The notes beneath the pieces are model-generated. The model searched no databases. It was not told where the DNA came from and was given only the letters and a program-made list of their open reading frames with translations. Source: HNR sp040400085 (GTDB lineage: Bacteria; Actinomycetota; Actinomycetes; Actinomycetales; Microbacteriaceae). Taken from it: a stretch of DNA of 64,000 nt. The DNA lies in NCBI GenBank assembly GCA_040400085.1, contig JBBAQX010000003.1:1-64000 (forward strand), given 5' to 3'. Positions 51,716 to 60,189 of this stretch are shown piece after piece. Every line of letters begins with the position of its first letter. Positions within the stretch are counted from its first letter, which is position 1. A program made the translations under genes and the position numbers.

Positions 51716-52189
51716 ATGGGTGGCATGACAGTAGATCTCGCAGGTGAATTGCCCCTCTCCGCTATCGCAGTGGATGCTCAAGCCCAGACATGGCAGGAGG
51801 CTCTCGAACTCGTAGGCGGTTTGCTCGTCTCAAGCGGGGTCACTACCCCCGAATACACGTCCGAGATGATTACTGCGGTGAACGAGCTCGGCCCATACAT
51901 CGTCATAGCTCCCGGCATCGCGTTGGCTCACTCTCGCCCCTCCCCAGCGGTTCTTCGGACGGGATTGGCCTGGGCATCCCTGAGCGAACCTGTCAGCTTC
52001 GGCCATAAACAAAACGACCCCGTTAACCTGGTTATCGGGCTTGCGGCCCTCGATCACGATGGTCACATTGGACTCATGTCCTCACTAGCCGCTGTTCTGA
52101 TGAACCCGGACTCGCTTGCCAGCCTGCGATCCGCATCCTCGGGGGAAGAGCTACGCGAGCGGCTCAGTTCGCTAGCGGCATCGGCCTAA
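51716..52189 (+). CDS. PTS EIIA component (ascorbate/mannitol type)
   Basis: 157 residues. EIIA of the mannitol-fructose-ascorbate superfamily; the phosphorylated histidine lies in PGIALAHSRPS (about residue 72). It receives phosphate from HPr and passes it to EIIB. ATG 51716 is used; ATG 51725 is also in frame and neither has a strong ribosome site. Downstream are EIIB, EIIC and deoC on the same strand. Confidence 0.88.
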   Translation: MGGMTVDLAGELPLSAIAVDAQAQTWQEALELVGGLLVSSGVTTPEYTSEMITAVNELGPYIVIAPGIALAHSRPSPAVLRTGLAWASLSEPVSFGHKQNDPVNLVIGLAALDHDGHIGLMSSLAAVLMNPDSLASLRSASSGEELRERLSSLAASA

Positions 52190-52242
52190 CGCCTACTTAG
52201 TTTTGACCAAAAGTTTAATTACACTCACAGAAAAGAGTCACA

Positions 52243-52518
52243 ATGAAGATTGTATGCGTATGTGGAATGGGAATCGGGACCTCGGTTCTGCTCAAAATGA
52301 ACGCGGAGAAGGCGCTTGACGCCCTCGGCATTGATGGCGAAGTCGAGGCATCCGATATCGGAGTCGCCCGCGGTATGGCCCGCACCGCCGACGTTGTGCT
52401 TACCTCGGAGGACCTCGCTCCAGAAATTGGGGATGTTCCGGCGCAGGTAATCGTGATCAACAACTTCTTCGATATGAATGAGATCACCGAGAAACTAGAG
52501 GCCGTAGACCTCGACTGA
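52243..52518 (+). CDS. PTS EIIB component (ascorbate-type)
   Basis: 91-residue EIIB of the ascorbate/lactose-type fold, with the phosphorylated cysteine in CGMGIGTS (near residue 8). It phosphorylates the sugar while EIIC transports it. It lies between EIIA and EIIC; a hairpin follows. Confidence 0.9.
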   Translation: MKIVCVCGMGIGTSVLLKMNAEKALDALGIDGEVEASDIGVARGMARTADVVLTSEDLAPEIGDVPAQVIVINNFFDMNEITEKLEAVDLD

Positions 52519-52525
52519 GGTACCG

Positions 52526-52556
52526 GACCAGACCTCGGCAGGGTCTTTGGCTGGTC
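52526..52556 (+). other. Intercistronic hairpin between EIIB and EIIC
   Basis: GACCAG (52526-52531) pairs with CTGGTC (52551-52556), with ACC/GGT continuing inside around a bulge. It may stabilise or attenuate the transcript between the two subunit genes. Confidence 0.4.
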
Positions 52557-52630
52557 GTCAGAGAAGCTCTCGGTCAGCTTTGTCGAGCTTAAATACTTAA
52601 ATTTACGTAAAGAAGCGAAGGAAATAACAC

Positions 52631-54169
52631 ATGGAATGGTTAGTAGTCGTTCTTGATTTTATCGGGCAACAGATTCTTAATGTGCCCGCATATCTCGTCG
52701 GAATCATCACGGCGGTAGGCCTGATCGCGCTCCGCAAACCTGCCGGGACCGTCATCGGTGGCGCTCTCAAAGCGACGATGGGATTCCTGATCCTCGGCGC
52801 CGGCGCCGGGGTCGTTGTCAACGCCCTGAGCCCCCTCGGAGATCTCATCCTGAAGGTCACCGGTGCCCAGGGAGTCGTGCCCACCAACGAGGTCATCACG
52901 GCCGTAGCAGCAGAACAATACGGTGCGATTTCGGCATACGTTCTCTTCCTCGGATTTGTCGTGATGCTGATCCTCGCCCGCTTCACCCCGCTGAAGTACG
53001 TGTTCCTCACGGGACACCACATGGTCTTCATGTCGACGCTTCTTGCGGTAGTTCTCTCGGTGGGATTCGGCTCGGGAGCTGATTGGCTCGTTGTTGTTGT
53101 GGGGGCGGTTCTTCTCGGAATTATTATGGTTGTCATGCCCGCCCTGTCCCAGCCCTGGGTGAAGAAAATTACGGGTGACGACAGCATCGCAATCGGCCAC
53201 TTTGGCACCCTCGGCTATATCGCTGCGGGCGCATCGGGTCAGGCAGTTGGCGGTAAGAGCCGTTCGACGGAAGAGATCAAATTCCCAGACGGACTCCGCT
53301 TCCTCCGCGACTCTATGGTCGCAACCGCCCTGTCTATGGTCCTGATCTACATGGTATTTGCCGTGTGGGGACTGATAGTGCTCCCGCTGGAAGATGCCCT
53401 TGCCATCTTCCAATCGAATGACGCTGGTGCCTTCATCATGGCTGCGTTCGCCCAGGCCCTCCAATTTGGTGTCGGCGTCGCGATCATCCTTTACGGTGTG
53501 CGCACAATCTTGGGTGAGCTTGTTCCCGCATTCGAGGGAATCGCTCGCAAGGTTGTCCCCGGGGCAAAGCCGGCACTGGACATCCCGCTGGTCTTCCCCT
53601 TCGCGGCAAACGCGGTGCTCATCGGATTCATCTCCTCGTTCGCGGGTGGACTCGTGAGCCTCACCCTGCTGGCAACCTGGCTCGGGCCGGCCTTTGGCCT
53701 GGCGCTCATCCTCCCCGGTATGGTTCCTCATTTCTTCACCGGTGGTGGAGCCGGTGTATTTGGAAACGCTACCGGTGGTCGCCGTGGAGCGATCGTTGGT
53801 GGTTTCGTGAACGGCGTGCTCATCTCGTTCCTGCCCGCCATCCTGCTCAGCGTATTGGGAAGCCTCGGGCTCGCGAACAGCACCTTCGGAGATACCGACT
53901 TCGGTTGGTACGGAACTCTCATCGGAACGATCGTCGGCGGCGGAAATAACGCGCTCAGCGTCATTCTGATTGCCATCGTTGCGATCCTACTCGTCGTCGG
54001 AGCCAGCATCTGGCAGGTTCGTGTCGTGAACGGCGGTTGGGTTCCCGGCAAGAAGCGCGACGAGATCATCGCCGCCGAGAACGCGGCTGCGAAGGCCGAA
54101 CGTATGGCGGCGAAGGCCGCAGCGAAAGCTGCTGAAGAGGCTGCAGCTCAGGCCGCAGATAAGGCCTAG
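52631..54169 (+). CDS. PTS EIIC, ascorbate-specific (UlaA/SgaT) family
   Basis: 512 residues, about 11 membrane spans, matching the UlaA/SgaT transporter family (LTGHHMVFMSTLLAVVL and FAANAVLIGFISSFAGGLVS near the transport core, GMVPHFFTGGGAGVFGNATG). The last 35 residues are an Ala/Lys/Glu-rich tail likely to be helical and cytoplasmic, which is unusual. The family name reflects ascorbate, but the adjacent deoC and transketolase point to a pentose or deoxypentose substrate. That reading is inferred. Confidence 0.9.
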   Translation: MEWLVVVLDFIGQQILNVPAYLVGIITAVGLIALRKPAGTVIGGALKATMGFLILGAGAGVVVNALSPLGDLILKVTGAQGVVPTNEVITAVAAEQYGAISAYVLFLGFVVMLILARFTPLKYVFLTGHHMVFMSTLLAVVLSVGFGSGADWLVVVVGAVLLGIIMVVMPALSQPWVKKITGDDSIAIGHFGTLGYIAAGASGQAVGGKSRSTEEIKFPDGLRFLRDSMVATALSMVLIYMVFAVWGLIVLPLEDALAIFQSNDAGAFIMAAFAQALQFGVGVAIILYGVRTILGELVPAFEGIARKVVPGAKPALDIPLVFPFAANAVLIGFISSFAGGLVSLTLLATWLGPAFGLALILPGMVPHFFTGGGAGVFGNATGGRRGAIVGGFVNGVLISFLPAILLSVLGSLGLANSTFGDTDFGWYGTLIGTIVGGGNNALSVILIAIVAILLVVGASIWQVRVVNGGWVPGKKRDEIIAAENAAAKAERMAAKAAAKAAEEAAAQAADKA

Positions 54170-54243
54170 CCACTGGCGCTAAACTCGTTAGCAATCTGGA
54201 AACTAGAGACGTCTGTCACACATGAGAAAGCGAAAGTAGCACC

Positions 54244-54963
54244 ATGCCTACAACCACAACCCCGCAGAGCCCAGCCGAGCTGGCAGCTTACATCGACCAC
54301 ACACTGCTGAAAACGGACGCAACTCCCGCTGATGTTCACGCTCTTGTGACAGAAGCAATCGAGCTGGGGGCGTTCTCCGTATGCGTGTCCCCGTCGATGC
54401 TTCCTGTCGTTGTGCCAGAGGGTGCCGACCTCAAGGTTGCGACGGTCTGCGGATTCCCGTCGGGGAAGCATGCTGCTTCTGTCAAAGCCTTCGAAGCAGG
54501 CCTCTCCGTGGAGCAGGGGGCAGACGAGGTAGACATGGTGATCGATATCGGGCTCGCAAAGGCTGCACGCTTCGACCTGGTTGAAGCCGAGATTCTGGCC
54601 GTGCGCGATGCGGTTCCTGCCCCGCGCATCCTGAAAGTGATTATCGAGTCAGCGGCCCTCACCGATGCCGAGATCGTTGCCGTAACGCGGGCAGCTGAGG
54701 CGGCCGGAGCAGACTTCGTCAAGACCTCGACAGGATTTCATCCTGCGGGTGGAGCCAGCGCCCACGCGGTGAAGCTCATGGCTGACACGGTTGGCGGTCG
54801 CCTAGGAGTAAAGGCCTCGGGCGGGATCCGCACGCTGGCGCAGGCCCGCGAAATGATCGACGCCGGTGCGACTCGGCTGGGGCTTTCTGCCTCGGCTGCG
54901 ATCCTCGGCGAGTGGGACCAGCCCGCGGCTTCGGCTGAGGCTGGCGAAGGTTCCGGTTACTAG
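54244..54963 (+). CDS. deoC: Deoxyribose-phosphate aldolase
   Basis: 239-residue TIM-barrel aldolase. The Schiff-base lysine is in DFVKTSTGF; GVKASGGIR carries the second catalytic lysine; VDMVIDIG is the usual strand. It splits 2-deoxyribose 5-phosphate to acetaldehyde and glyceraldehyde 3-phosphate. Being the last gene after an ascorbate-type PTS suggests the PTS feeds a 5-phosphate sugar to it. A 20-bp hairpin follows 15 bp downstream. Confidence 0.94.
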   Translation: MPTTTTPQSPAELAAYIDHTLLKTDATPADVHALVTEAIELGAFSVCVSPSMLPVVVPEGADLKVATVCGFPSGKHAASVKAFEAGLSVEQGADEVDMVIDIGLAKAARFDLVEAEILAVRDAVPAPRILKVIIESAALTDAEIVAVTRAAEAAGADFVKTSTGFHPAGGASAHAVKLMADTVGGRLGVKASGGIRTLAQAREMIDAGATRLGLSASAAILGEWDQPAASAEAGEGSGY

Positions 54964-54978
54964 CAGCTAACTCTACGA

Positions 54979-55026
54979 AACACAAACGGTGGGTTCCCGC
55001 GGAATGGGGAACTCACCGTTTGTGTT
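54979..55026. terminator. 20-bp hairpin between deoC and padR
   Basis: Arms 54979-54998 and 55007-55026 are complementary at 19 of 20 positions, the exception being a G-T pair at 54992/55013. It lies between convergent genes, so it probably acts as a bidirectional terminator, though the T-runs are short. Confidence 0.75.
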
Positions 55027-55072
55027 ACTCTCAGGGGCTGTCTGGTAGGGGACGGTGGGTAAAGCCTCCGTT

Positions 55073-55711
55073 CTATTTTTTGAGCTCTCGATTGATGGAT
55101 GCTCGGACCTCGCCCAGCTGACGGCGCAAATTTTCCACGACCCCGGTGGCGAGCTTCCCCCGCGCGGCGTGTGCGCGTAGATCAGCCCTCAACTCTTGTC
55201 TGAATGTCGAAAGCACCACATCTGCGTCTCTCAGCGCCTGTCTCGCGATTGCGCGAGGATCTGCATCCCCGAGGGGGGATGAGGTCGGGGTGAAAGCGGT
55301 CTTGTTTTTGCGAGCATCTATTCGTGCTTCCTGGGCTGCCATTGCTAGGTCCGCTTTCATGCTTTTCATGGCGTGATTTACCTCGTTGCGGAGGGAGTCG
55401 GCGAGTTGGCGAACTGAGTCTGCCATATCATTCTCGATAGAGTCGAGTTCGTGTTGGCGTTGAAGAAGCTCTTTTCTGCCCGCGTCGGTGATTGAGTAGG
55501 TGCTTTTTCGGCCGTCGGTTATTTTTGTAACCATCCCCTCTTCGGTCAGCTTTGCGAGCCGCGGATATATGGTTCCAGCACTCGGGGTGTAGGTCCCGCC
55601 GAAGCGCTCGGTGAGTGCTTGCATGATTTCATAACCGTGCATCGGGTGTTCGGAGAGTAAACTCAGGACAACCAGTCGCAGGCTGCCGTGCCCAAAAGTC
55701 GGGGGAGTCAT
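55073..55711 (-). CDS. PadR-family transcriptional regulator
   Basis: 212 residues. The PadR winged helix reads LSLLSEHPMHGYEIMQALTERFGGTYTPSAGTIYPRLAKL, followed by TDGRKSTYSITDAGR; a long C-terminal helical part (about 90-210) is dimerising. ATGA overlap with the upstream DUF4097 gene links the two. Two palindromes upstream of the pair are its likely operators. Confidence 0.92.
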   Translation of the reverse strand: MTPPTFGHGSLRLVVLSLLSEHPMHGYEIMQALTERFGGTYTPSAGTIYPRLAKLTEEGMVTKITDGRKSTYSITDAGRKELLQRQHELDSIENDMADSVRQLADSLRNEVNHAMKSMKADLAMAAQEARIDARKNKTAFTPTSSPLGDADPRAIARQALRDADVVLSTFRQELRADLRAHAARGKLATGVVENLRRQLGEVRASINRELKK

Positions 55712-56538
55712 CGTTTGCCTTCTGTGCTGCGTGCCGGAATTCTATGCATGACCGAGATATTACCTGAGACCGAATTGGTTGTGATATCGACCCATGAGCC
55801 TGGCTCTCCTTCCAGATTCGTGCTGTATCCACCGCCGCGGACTCCCTTGACCGCAAGGTCGTTGAGTTGAAGCTTGCCTGAGACTGAGTTGACGTGTAGC
55901 CGTGCGCCCACGCCCTCGTCGAGTCGGATGGTCGAGCCGCCGCTGACTGCGTTTGTTCGAATGCGGTCGGGTATTCCCGAGAGGTCGAGGAAGACGCTAC
56001 CAGATACGTTCTCTGAGCTAAAGCGATCGAGGGTTCCCGTGCAGAGGATATCTCCGCTCACGGAGTTAGTTTTGACCTTGCCTGTGTGGTCGCGGATGCT
56101 TATCTCACCGCTCACACTGTTTGCTTCGATGTCGCCTGTGAGTCCATCTATGACGATGTCGCCTGAAACCGTGTTTACCCTTGCATTGCTCGTCACGCCG
56201 GAGATAAGCCCGCTCGCTGTTACTACTCCGAAGTTGAGTGCGATGTCTCGAGGGACGAGTACGCTGAGATCGACTTTTGCGTTGCTGCGGAAGCTTTTGA
56301 AGACCTCTATGAAGTTGTCCCAACGCAGCTGCGGGTGGTCGATCTCGAGGGCGTCTCCGGTGATCTGTATTCGTAAGTCTCGGCCGGTAACGCTGTGTAT
56401 TTCGATTCGAGCACCCGGTTCATCGTGGGCGATGATGTCAACCTGGCCTCCAATAAGGCCGAGCTTGAGCGAGCGCACGAGTTCGAGGTCTATGACCTGC
56501 GATTCGCCGGGGTGGACGGACCATTTTTCTGCGACCAT
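55708..56538 (-). CDS. DUF4097 beta-helix repeat protein
   Basis: 276 residues with repeated NSVSGDI/NTVSGEI-type units, a right-handed beta-helix-like fold typical of DUF4097 (about 100-270). No membrane span or signal is evident. ATG 56538 has AAGGAA upstream; the frame extends to 56727 but crosses the palindromic promoter. It is translated just before PadR with a 4-bp overlap, a pairing common in Actinobacteria. The function of DUF4097 is not established. Confidence 0.85.
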   Translation of the reverse strand: MVAEKWSVHPGESQVIDLELVRSLKLGLIGGQVDIIAHDEPGARIEIHSVTGRDLRIQITGDALEIDHPQLRWDNFIEVFKSFRSNAKVDLSVLVPRDIALNFGVVTASGLISGVTSNARVNTVSGDIVIDGLTGDIEANSVSGEISIRDHTGKVKTNSVSGDILCTGTLDRFSSENVSGSVFLDLSGIPDRIRTNAVSGGSTIRLDEGVGARLHVNSVSGKLQLNDLAVKGVRGGGYSTNLEGEPGSWVDITTNSVSGNISVMHRIPARSTEGKR

Positions 56539-56591
56539 GATGCTGTTCCTTATCTTGCTTTCCGCTGGAATGCGGAAAATTATCCTCGCTA

Positions 56592-56634
56592 AACGCGATA
56601 TATCGCGTTGTGTAATTTCACGATATATCGCGTT
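56592..56634. promoter_or_regulatory. Two PadR-type palindromic operators
   Basis: A perfect 18-bp palindrome with arms AACGCGATA / TATCGCGTT (56592-56609) and a second copy with one mismatch (56619-56634) share the 13-bp word GATATATCGCGTT as a direct repeat 25 bp apart. They lie 54 bp before the DUF4097-padR pair, a strong candidate for autoregulation. Confidence 0.85.
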
Positions 56635-56671
56635 TGCGAAAAATGCAAGGCCGCAGCCATATTGCCGCTGT

Positions 56672-58063
56672 CTAGGGCGTGCGCGAACCCAGGCGTTCGA
56701 GGAACAATACCTCGGCGAGGAGCGCATGGGCTATTTCGTCGATCACCACGCGTTCGTTGGGCGCATGGATCGCGCTGAAACCGTCGGCAACGCCAAATAG
56801 CAGAATCTCCGACAGAGGGGATGCCTCCTGCAGCGAGTTCACGAGCGGGATAGAGCCACCCGCCGCGGCAGTGGTGGTTGGCGAGCCCCAGGCATCCGCC
56901 ATCGATGAGCTCAGTAGCTGATAGATCGGCCCGTCGGTGCGCGCAGCGAAACCGTTGCCAGCCTCGCCAGCGGTTGCGGTTATCGAGACGCCGAATGGCC
57001 GTTTCGATTGTAGGAAATCGATGAGGGCCTGCTGCGCCTCGTGAGCATTCTGCTCGGGATGTACCCGCAGGTTAATCCGTGCCCGTGCATGAGCGGCTAC
57101 CGCGTTGAGAGACTTCTCCACTGACGAAACATCGAATCCGATCACACTGATCGCGGGTCCTGACCAGATGCGTTGCCCAAGGTCGCCGCTGCCGAGTTCA
57201 GGCACGCCCGGCAGAATCTCGGCCAGTTCGCGGAATTCCTCGTCGGTGTAGGTCGTGCCTGGCCATTCGTTGCGGAGCAGGCCGGGGACAGCAACATTTC
57301 CCTCTTCATCGTGCATCGTGCTCAGCGCCTGAATGAGCGTCAGGACAGCGTCCGGCGCCGCGCCTCCGAACATGCCGCTGTGCTTCGGGTTTGTCAGCGT
57401 ATTCACCTCGACGTCGACTACGGCAGAGCCCCTGAGCGCGACTGTTACGGTTGGAACGCCCGGGCGGATATTGCCGACATCCGCGATAATCATCGCATCG
57501 GCCTCGAATAGTTCGGGTGCCTGAGGGGGGTACGCGTCGAAGTCGCTTCCGAACTCTTCCTGGCCCTCGACCACTATCTTCAGCGTTACCGGGGGCTTTC
57601 CGTCGAAATAGCGAAGCGCCCCGAGATGCATGAGGAAGTTACCCTTCGAATCGGCGGTTCCCCGTCCGTAAATTACTCCGTCCCGTTCAACCGCCTCGAA
57701 CGCTGGAGTGTTCCATGCCGCTGGGTCGCCCTCCGGCACAACGTCGTAGTGCGTGTAGAGAAGCACGGTCGGTGCGCCCGCCGGCCCCGGAATGGTCGCG
57801 AAAACGGCGGGGGAGGTCTCGGGCAGCTCGATCTTGCGAATATCGGTCGCTCCCGCCGCGCGCAGGCGTTCAACCACGAAGTCGTGGGCCGCATGAACGG
57901 GTTCCTGGGGGTAACCGTCTGCCGCAACCGAGGGGATAGCGACGTATTGGGAGAGATCGTTCAGCAGATCGGGCATGAGTTTGGCTACCTTCTCGCGGGC
58001 CTCATTCACGTGTTGGGGATCTGAGGGCGGGTTGGTGAGCGGATCATTTTTCGAGTGTGACAT
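56672..58063 (-). CDS. M20-family metallopeptidase (dipeptidase-like)
   Basis: 463 residues. Zinc-ligand motifs of the M20 peptidases: YTHYDVVPEG (His and the catalytic Asp), YGRGTADSKGNF with the bridging Asp, VEGQEEFGS with Glu ligands, and a late HAPNERV His. It hydrolyses dipeptides or N-acyl amino acids; the exact substrate is unknown. TAACCT (minus strand, 58071-58076) is 7 nt before the ATG, suggesting leaderless transcription. Divergent from the permease. Confidence 0.9.
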   Translation of the reverse strand: MSHSKNDPLTNPPSDPQHVNEAREKVAKLMPDLLNDLSQYVAIPSVAADGYPQEPVHAAHDFVVERLRAAGATDIRKIELPETSPAVFATIPGPAGAPTVLLYTHYDVVPEGDPAAWNTPAFEAVERDGVIYGRGTADSKGNFLMHLGALRYFDGKPPVTLKIVVEGQEEFGSDFDAYPPQAPELFEADAMIIADVGNIRPGVPTVTVALRGSAVVDVEVNTLTNPKHSGMFGGAAPDAVLTLIQALSTMHDEEGNVAVPGLLRNEWPGTTYTDEEFRELAEILPGVPELGSGDLGQRIWSGPAISVIGFDVSSVEKSLNAVAAHARARINLRVHPEQNAHEAQQALIDFLQSKRPFGVSITATAGEAGNGFAARTDGPIYQLLSSSMADAWGSPTTTAAAGGSIPLVNSLQEASPLSEILLFGVADGFSAIHAPNERVVIDEIAHALLAEVLFLERLGSRTP

Positions 58064-58134
58064 AGCTCGCAGGTTACCATGACGCCTGAGACTCCATCTT
58101 CTCTGCGAGGCGATCTGGTTGTAGTCTCATGATT

Positions 58135-59943
58135 ATGAGCGACGTTTCGATAACCCTGCTGGTACTCGCGTTATCCGTAGTTGCCTTCGTATGGAATAAG
58201 CTGCCCGTCGGCATCGTAGCTCTGAGCGTTTCCCTCGCGCTGTATTTCACCGGGGTGCTTAACCTCAACCAAGCTTTTGCTGGATTCTCCGATCCCACTA
58301 TTATCTTGATCGCCTCGCTTTTCGTGGTGAGCGAAGGCCTCGATTCCAGCGGCCTCACAACGTGGGCCGGTCAACAGGTTGTCAACAGGGCAGGTTCGTC
58401 CCGGGGGAAACTGCTCATCCTCATGATGTCGGTTGTCGCGTTCCTTACCGCCCTCATTAGTGTGAATGGTGCCGTCGCCGCACTCCTTCCCATGGTCGTG
58501 GTCATTGCGGTCAGACTTGGTCGGCCCCCGTCGCAACTACTGATGCCGCTGGCATTCGGCGCCCACGCAGGATCGCTCTTGACTCTGACTGGGTCGCCGG
58601 TTAACGTGCTCATATCCGAGGCTGCAGGGTCTGCGCCCGGCGGACGCCCCCTCGGGTTCTTTGAATACGCCTTGGTTGGTGTTCCTCTGCTGGTGGGAAG
58701 CATCCTGATCATTGTCTTCCTCGGCGGAAAATTGCTGCCTAATCGCACCGCGCGGCAGCTTCCCCGGGACCTGAGCCAACACTCCGAGAGTCTGCTGGCC
58801 CAGTATCTGAACTCCGACGAGCTGTGGCGTTTTGTGGTTCCGCGAGGGTGTCCGCTGATTGGGGAAAGCATCCGTTCGTTGGCGATAGAGGACTTTCCCT
58901 CGATCTCGCTGGTAGCGGTGAAAGATGCTTCGGGCAGTCCTGTTCGGGATACGAAGATTACGGAGGGGAGGGTTCTTGCTGTGCGCGGTCAACCAGATGA
59001 GCTGCGGGGTTTCGCCGTCTGGGCCTCCCTGGAGAGGATATCCGACCAGAGCGGTCTCGTCACCACTACCTACGGTGTGGCCGAGGTCGTTGTTGCTCCT
59101 CGTTCTGATCTGGTCGGCGAAACCGTTTTTCCTGGGATGGTAACGGAGAGCGGGGAGCTAGTTATTCTCGCGGTTCAGCGTGCGGGGGAAGAATTGTCCG
59201 AATCGATAGCCGAACATGATCCCGTTGTCTTGACCCCCGGAGATGTTCTTCTCGTGCAGGGAAAATGGTCCGCGCTTGGCGAGCACACCGGCGACAATAG
59301 CGTTCTTCTCGTGGACGAGCCCGACTCGATTCGTCGCCAGGCTGCGCCCCTAGGGAAGAATGCACGAAGCGCGCTCATTATCACATCACTTATGATCATT
59401 TTTCTCACGACGGGCTTGTTTCCGCCCGCCATCGTAACCTTGGTGGCAGCGATCGCTATGATCACGTTCCGCGTGGTGAGCGTCGCGAGCGCGCATCGTT
59501 CCATCTCGCTGACCACCCTAATTCTGATCGCCGGCATGATCCCGCTCTCAACTGCGATCAGTACGACGGGCGCTGCTGCCCTTATCGCTCACCAGGTCGT
59601 TGAACTCGTCGGAGATTTCGGCCCGCACGTGATCCTGCTCGCGCTTTTTCTGATCACGGCGATTCTCGGCCAGCTCATCAGCAACACCGCAACTGCGCTC
59701 GTGCTCATTCCGATTGCTGTTTCGGTGGCCTCTGAGCTATCTCTTTCTCCGATGCCGCTTCTCATCGCGGTTGCGGTGGCCGCATCGGCCAGCTTTCTGA
59801 CTCCCGTCGCGACTCCGGCAAACATGATGATCATGCAGCCAGCTGGCTATAGGTTTGGTGACTATTGGAAGATGGGGCTTCCCCTGCTCGTGCTCTACGG
59901 GATGGTGGCCGTCTTTTTTGTGCCCGTCATCTGGCCGTTCTAA
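58135..59943 (+). CDS. SLC13-family permease with RCK_C domains
   Basis: 602 residues: two blocks of membrane helices (about 1-215 and 415-600) flank a soluble region with two RCK_C/TrkA_C-type domains (about 225-385). It matches the SLC13/ArsB-like sodium-coupled anion transporters, for example for sulphate or dicarboxylates. ATG 58135 is chosen because TAGTCT (58122-58127) is 7 nt before it; ATG 58129 is an alternative. Substrate unknown. Confidence 0.86.
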   Translation: MSDVSITLLVLALSVVAFVWNKLPVGIVALSVSLALYFTGVLNLNQAFAGFSDPTIILIASLFVVSEGLDSSGLTTWAGQQVVNRAGSSRGKLLILMMSVVAFLTALISVNGAVAALLPMVVVIAVRLGRPPSQLLMPLAFGAHAGSLLTLTGSPVNVLISEAAGSAPGGRPLGFFEYALVGVPLLVGSILIIVFLGGKLLPNRTARQLPRDLSQHSESLLAQYLNSDELWRFVVPRGCPLIGESIRSLAIEDFPSISLVAVKDASGSPVRDTKITEGRVLAVRGQPDELRGFAVWASLERISDQSGLVTTTYGVAEVVVAPRSDLVGETVFPGMVTESGELVILAVQRAGEELSESIAEHDPVVLTPGDVLLVQGKWSALGEHTGDNSVLLVDEPDSIRRQAAPLGKNARSALIITSLMIIFLTTGLFPPAIVTLVAAIAMITFRVVSVASAHRSISLTTLILIAGMIPLSTAISTTGAAALIAHQVVELVGDFGPHVILLALFLITAILGQLISNTATALVLIPIAVSVASELSLSPMPLLIAVAVAASASFLTPVATPANMMIMQPAGYRFGDYWKMGLPLLVLYGMVAVFFVPVIWPF

Positions 59944-59967
59944 AGAGAACTGACTCATGATGCACTG

Positions 59968-60189
59968 CTATTTTTCTCCCGGGTAGTGAAAAACGGACTC
60001 TATCGGAGCCTCAAACGTGTGGGCTATCTGGAAGGCTACCTCGAGCGACGGGGAATATTTTCCCTGTTCGATGGCGTTCACCGTCTGCCTGGTAACCCCA
60101 ATCCGGGCTGCTAGCTCAGCCTGTGTCATCTCGTTTGCCGCGAAGCGAAGCGTCCGAATATTGTTTGTGATGCGTGTCGGCTTTACCAC
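59968..60189 (-). CDS. Small XRE-family regulator
   Basis: 73 residues, almost entirely a helix-turn-helix: MTQAELAARIGVTRQTVNAI and EQGKYSPSLEVAFQIAHTF. The GTG start has AGGGGG upstream and overlaps the membrane-protein gene by 7 bp. A short XRE regulator with a small membrane protein is a common pair in Gram-positives; the regulator probably controls its own operon. Confidence 0.9.
   Translation of the reverse strand: MVKPTRITNNIRTLRFAANEMTQAELAARIGVTRQTVNAIEQGKYSPSLEVAFQIAHTFEAPIESVFHYPGEK

Noticed and set aside
52640..53731. 363-residue minus-strand frame opposite EIIC
   Set aside because: Highly charged shadow of a membrane-protein gene; no start site or domain.
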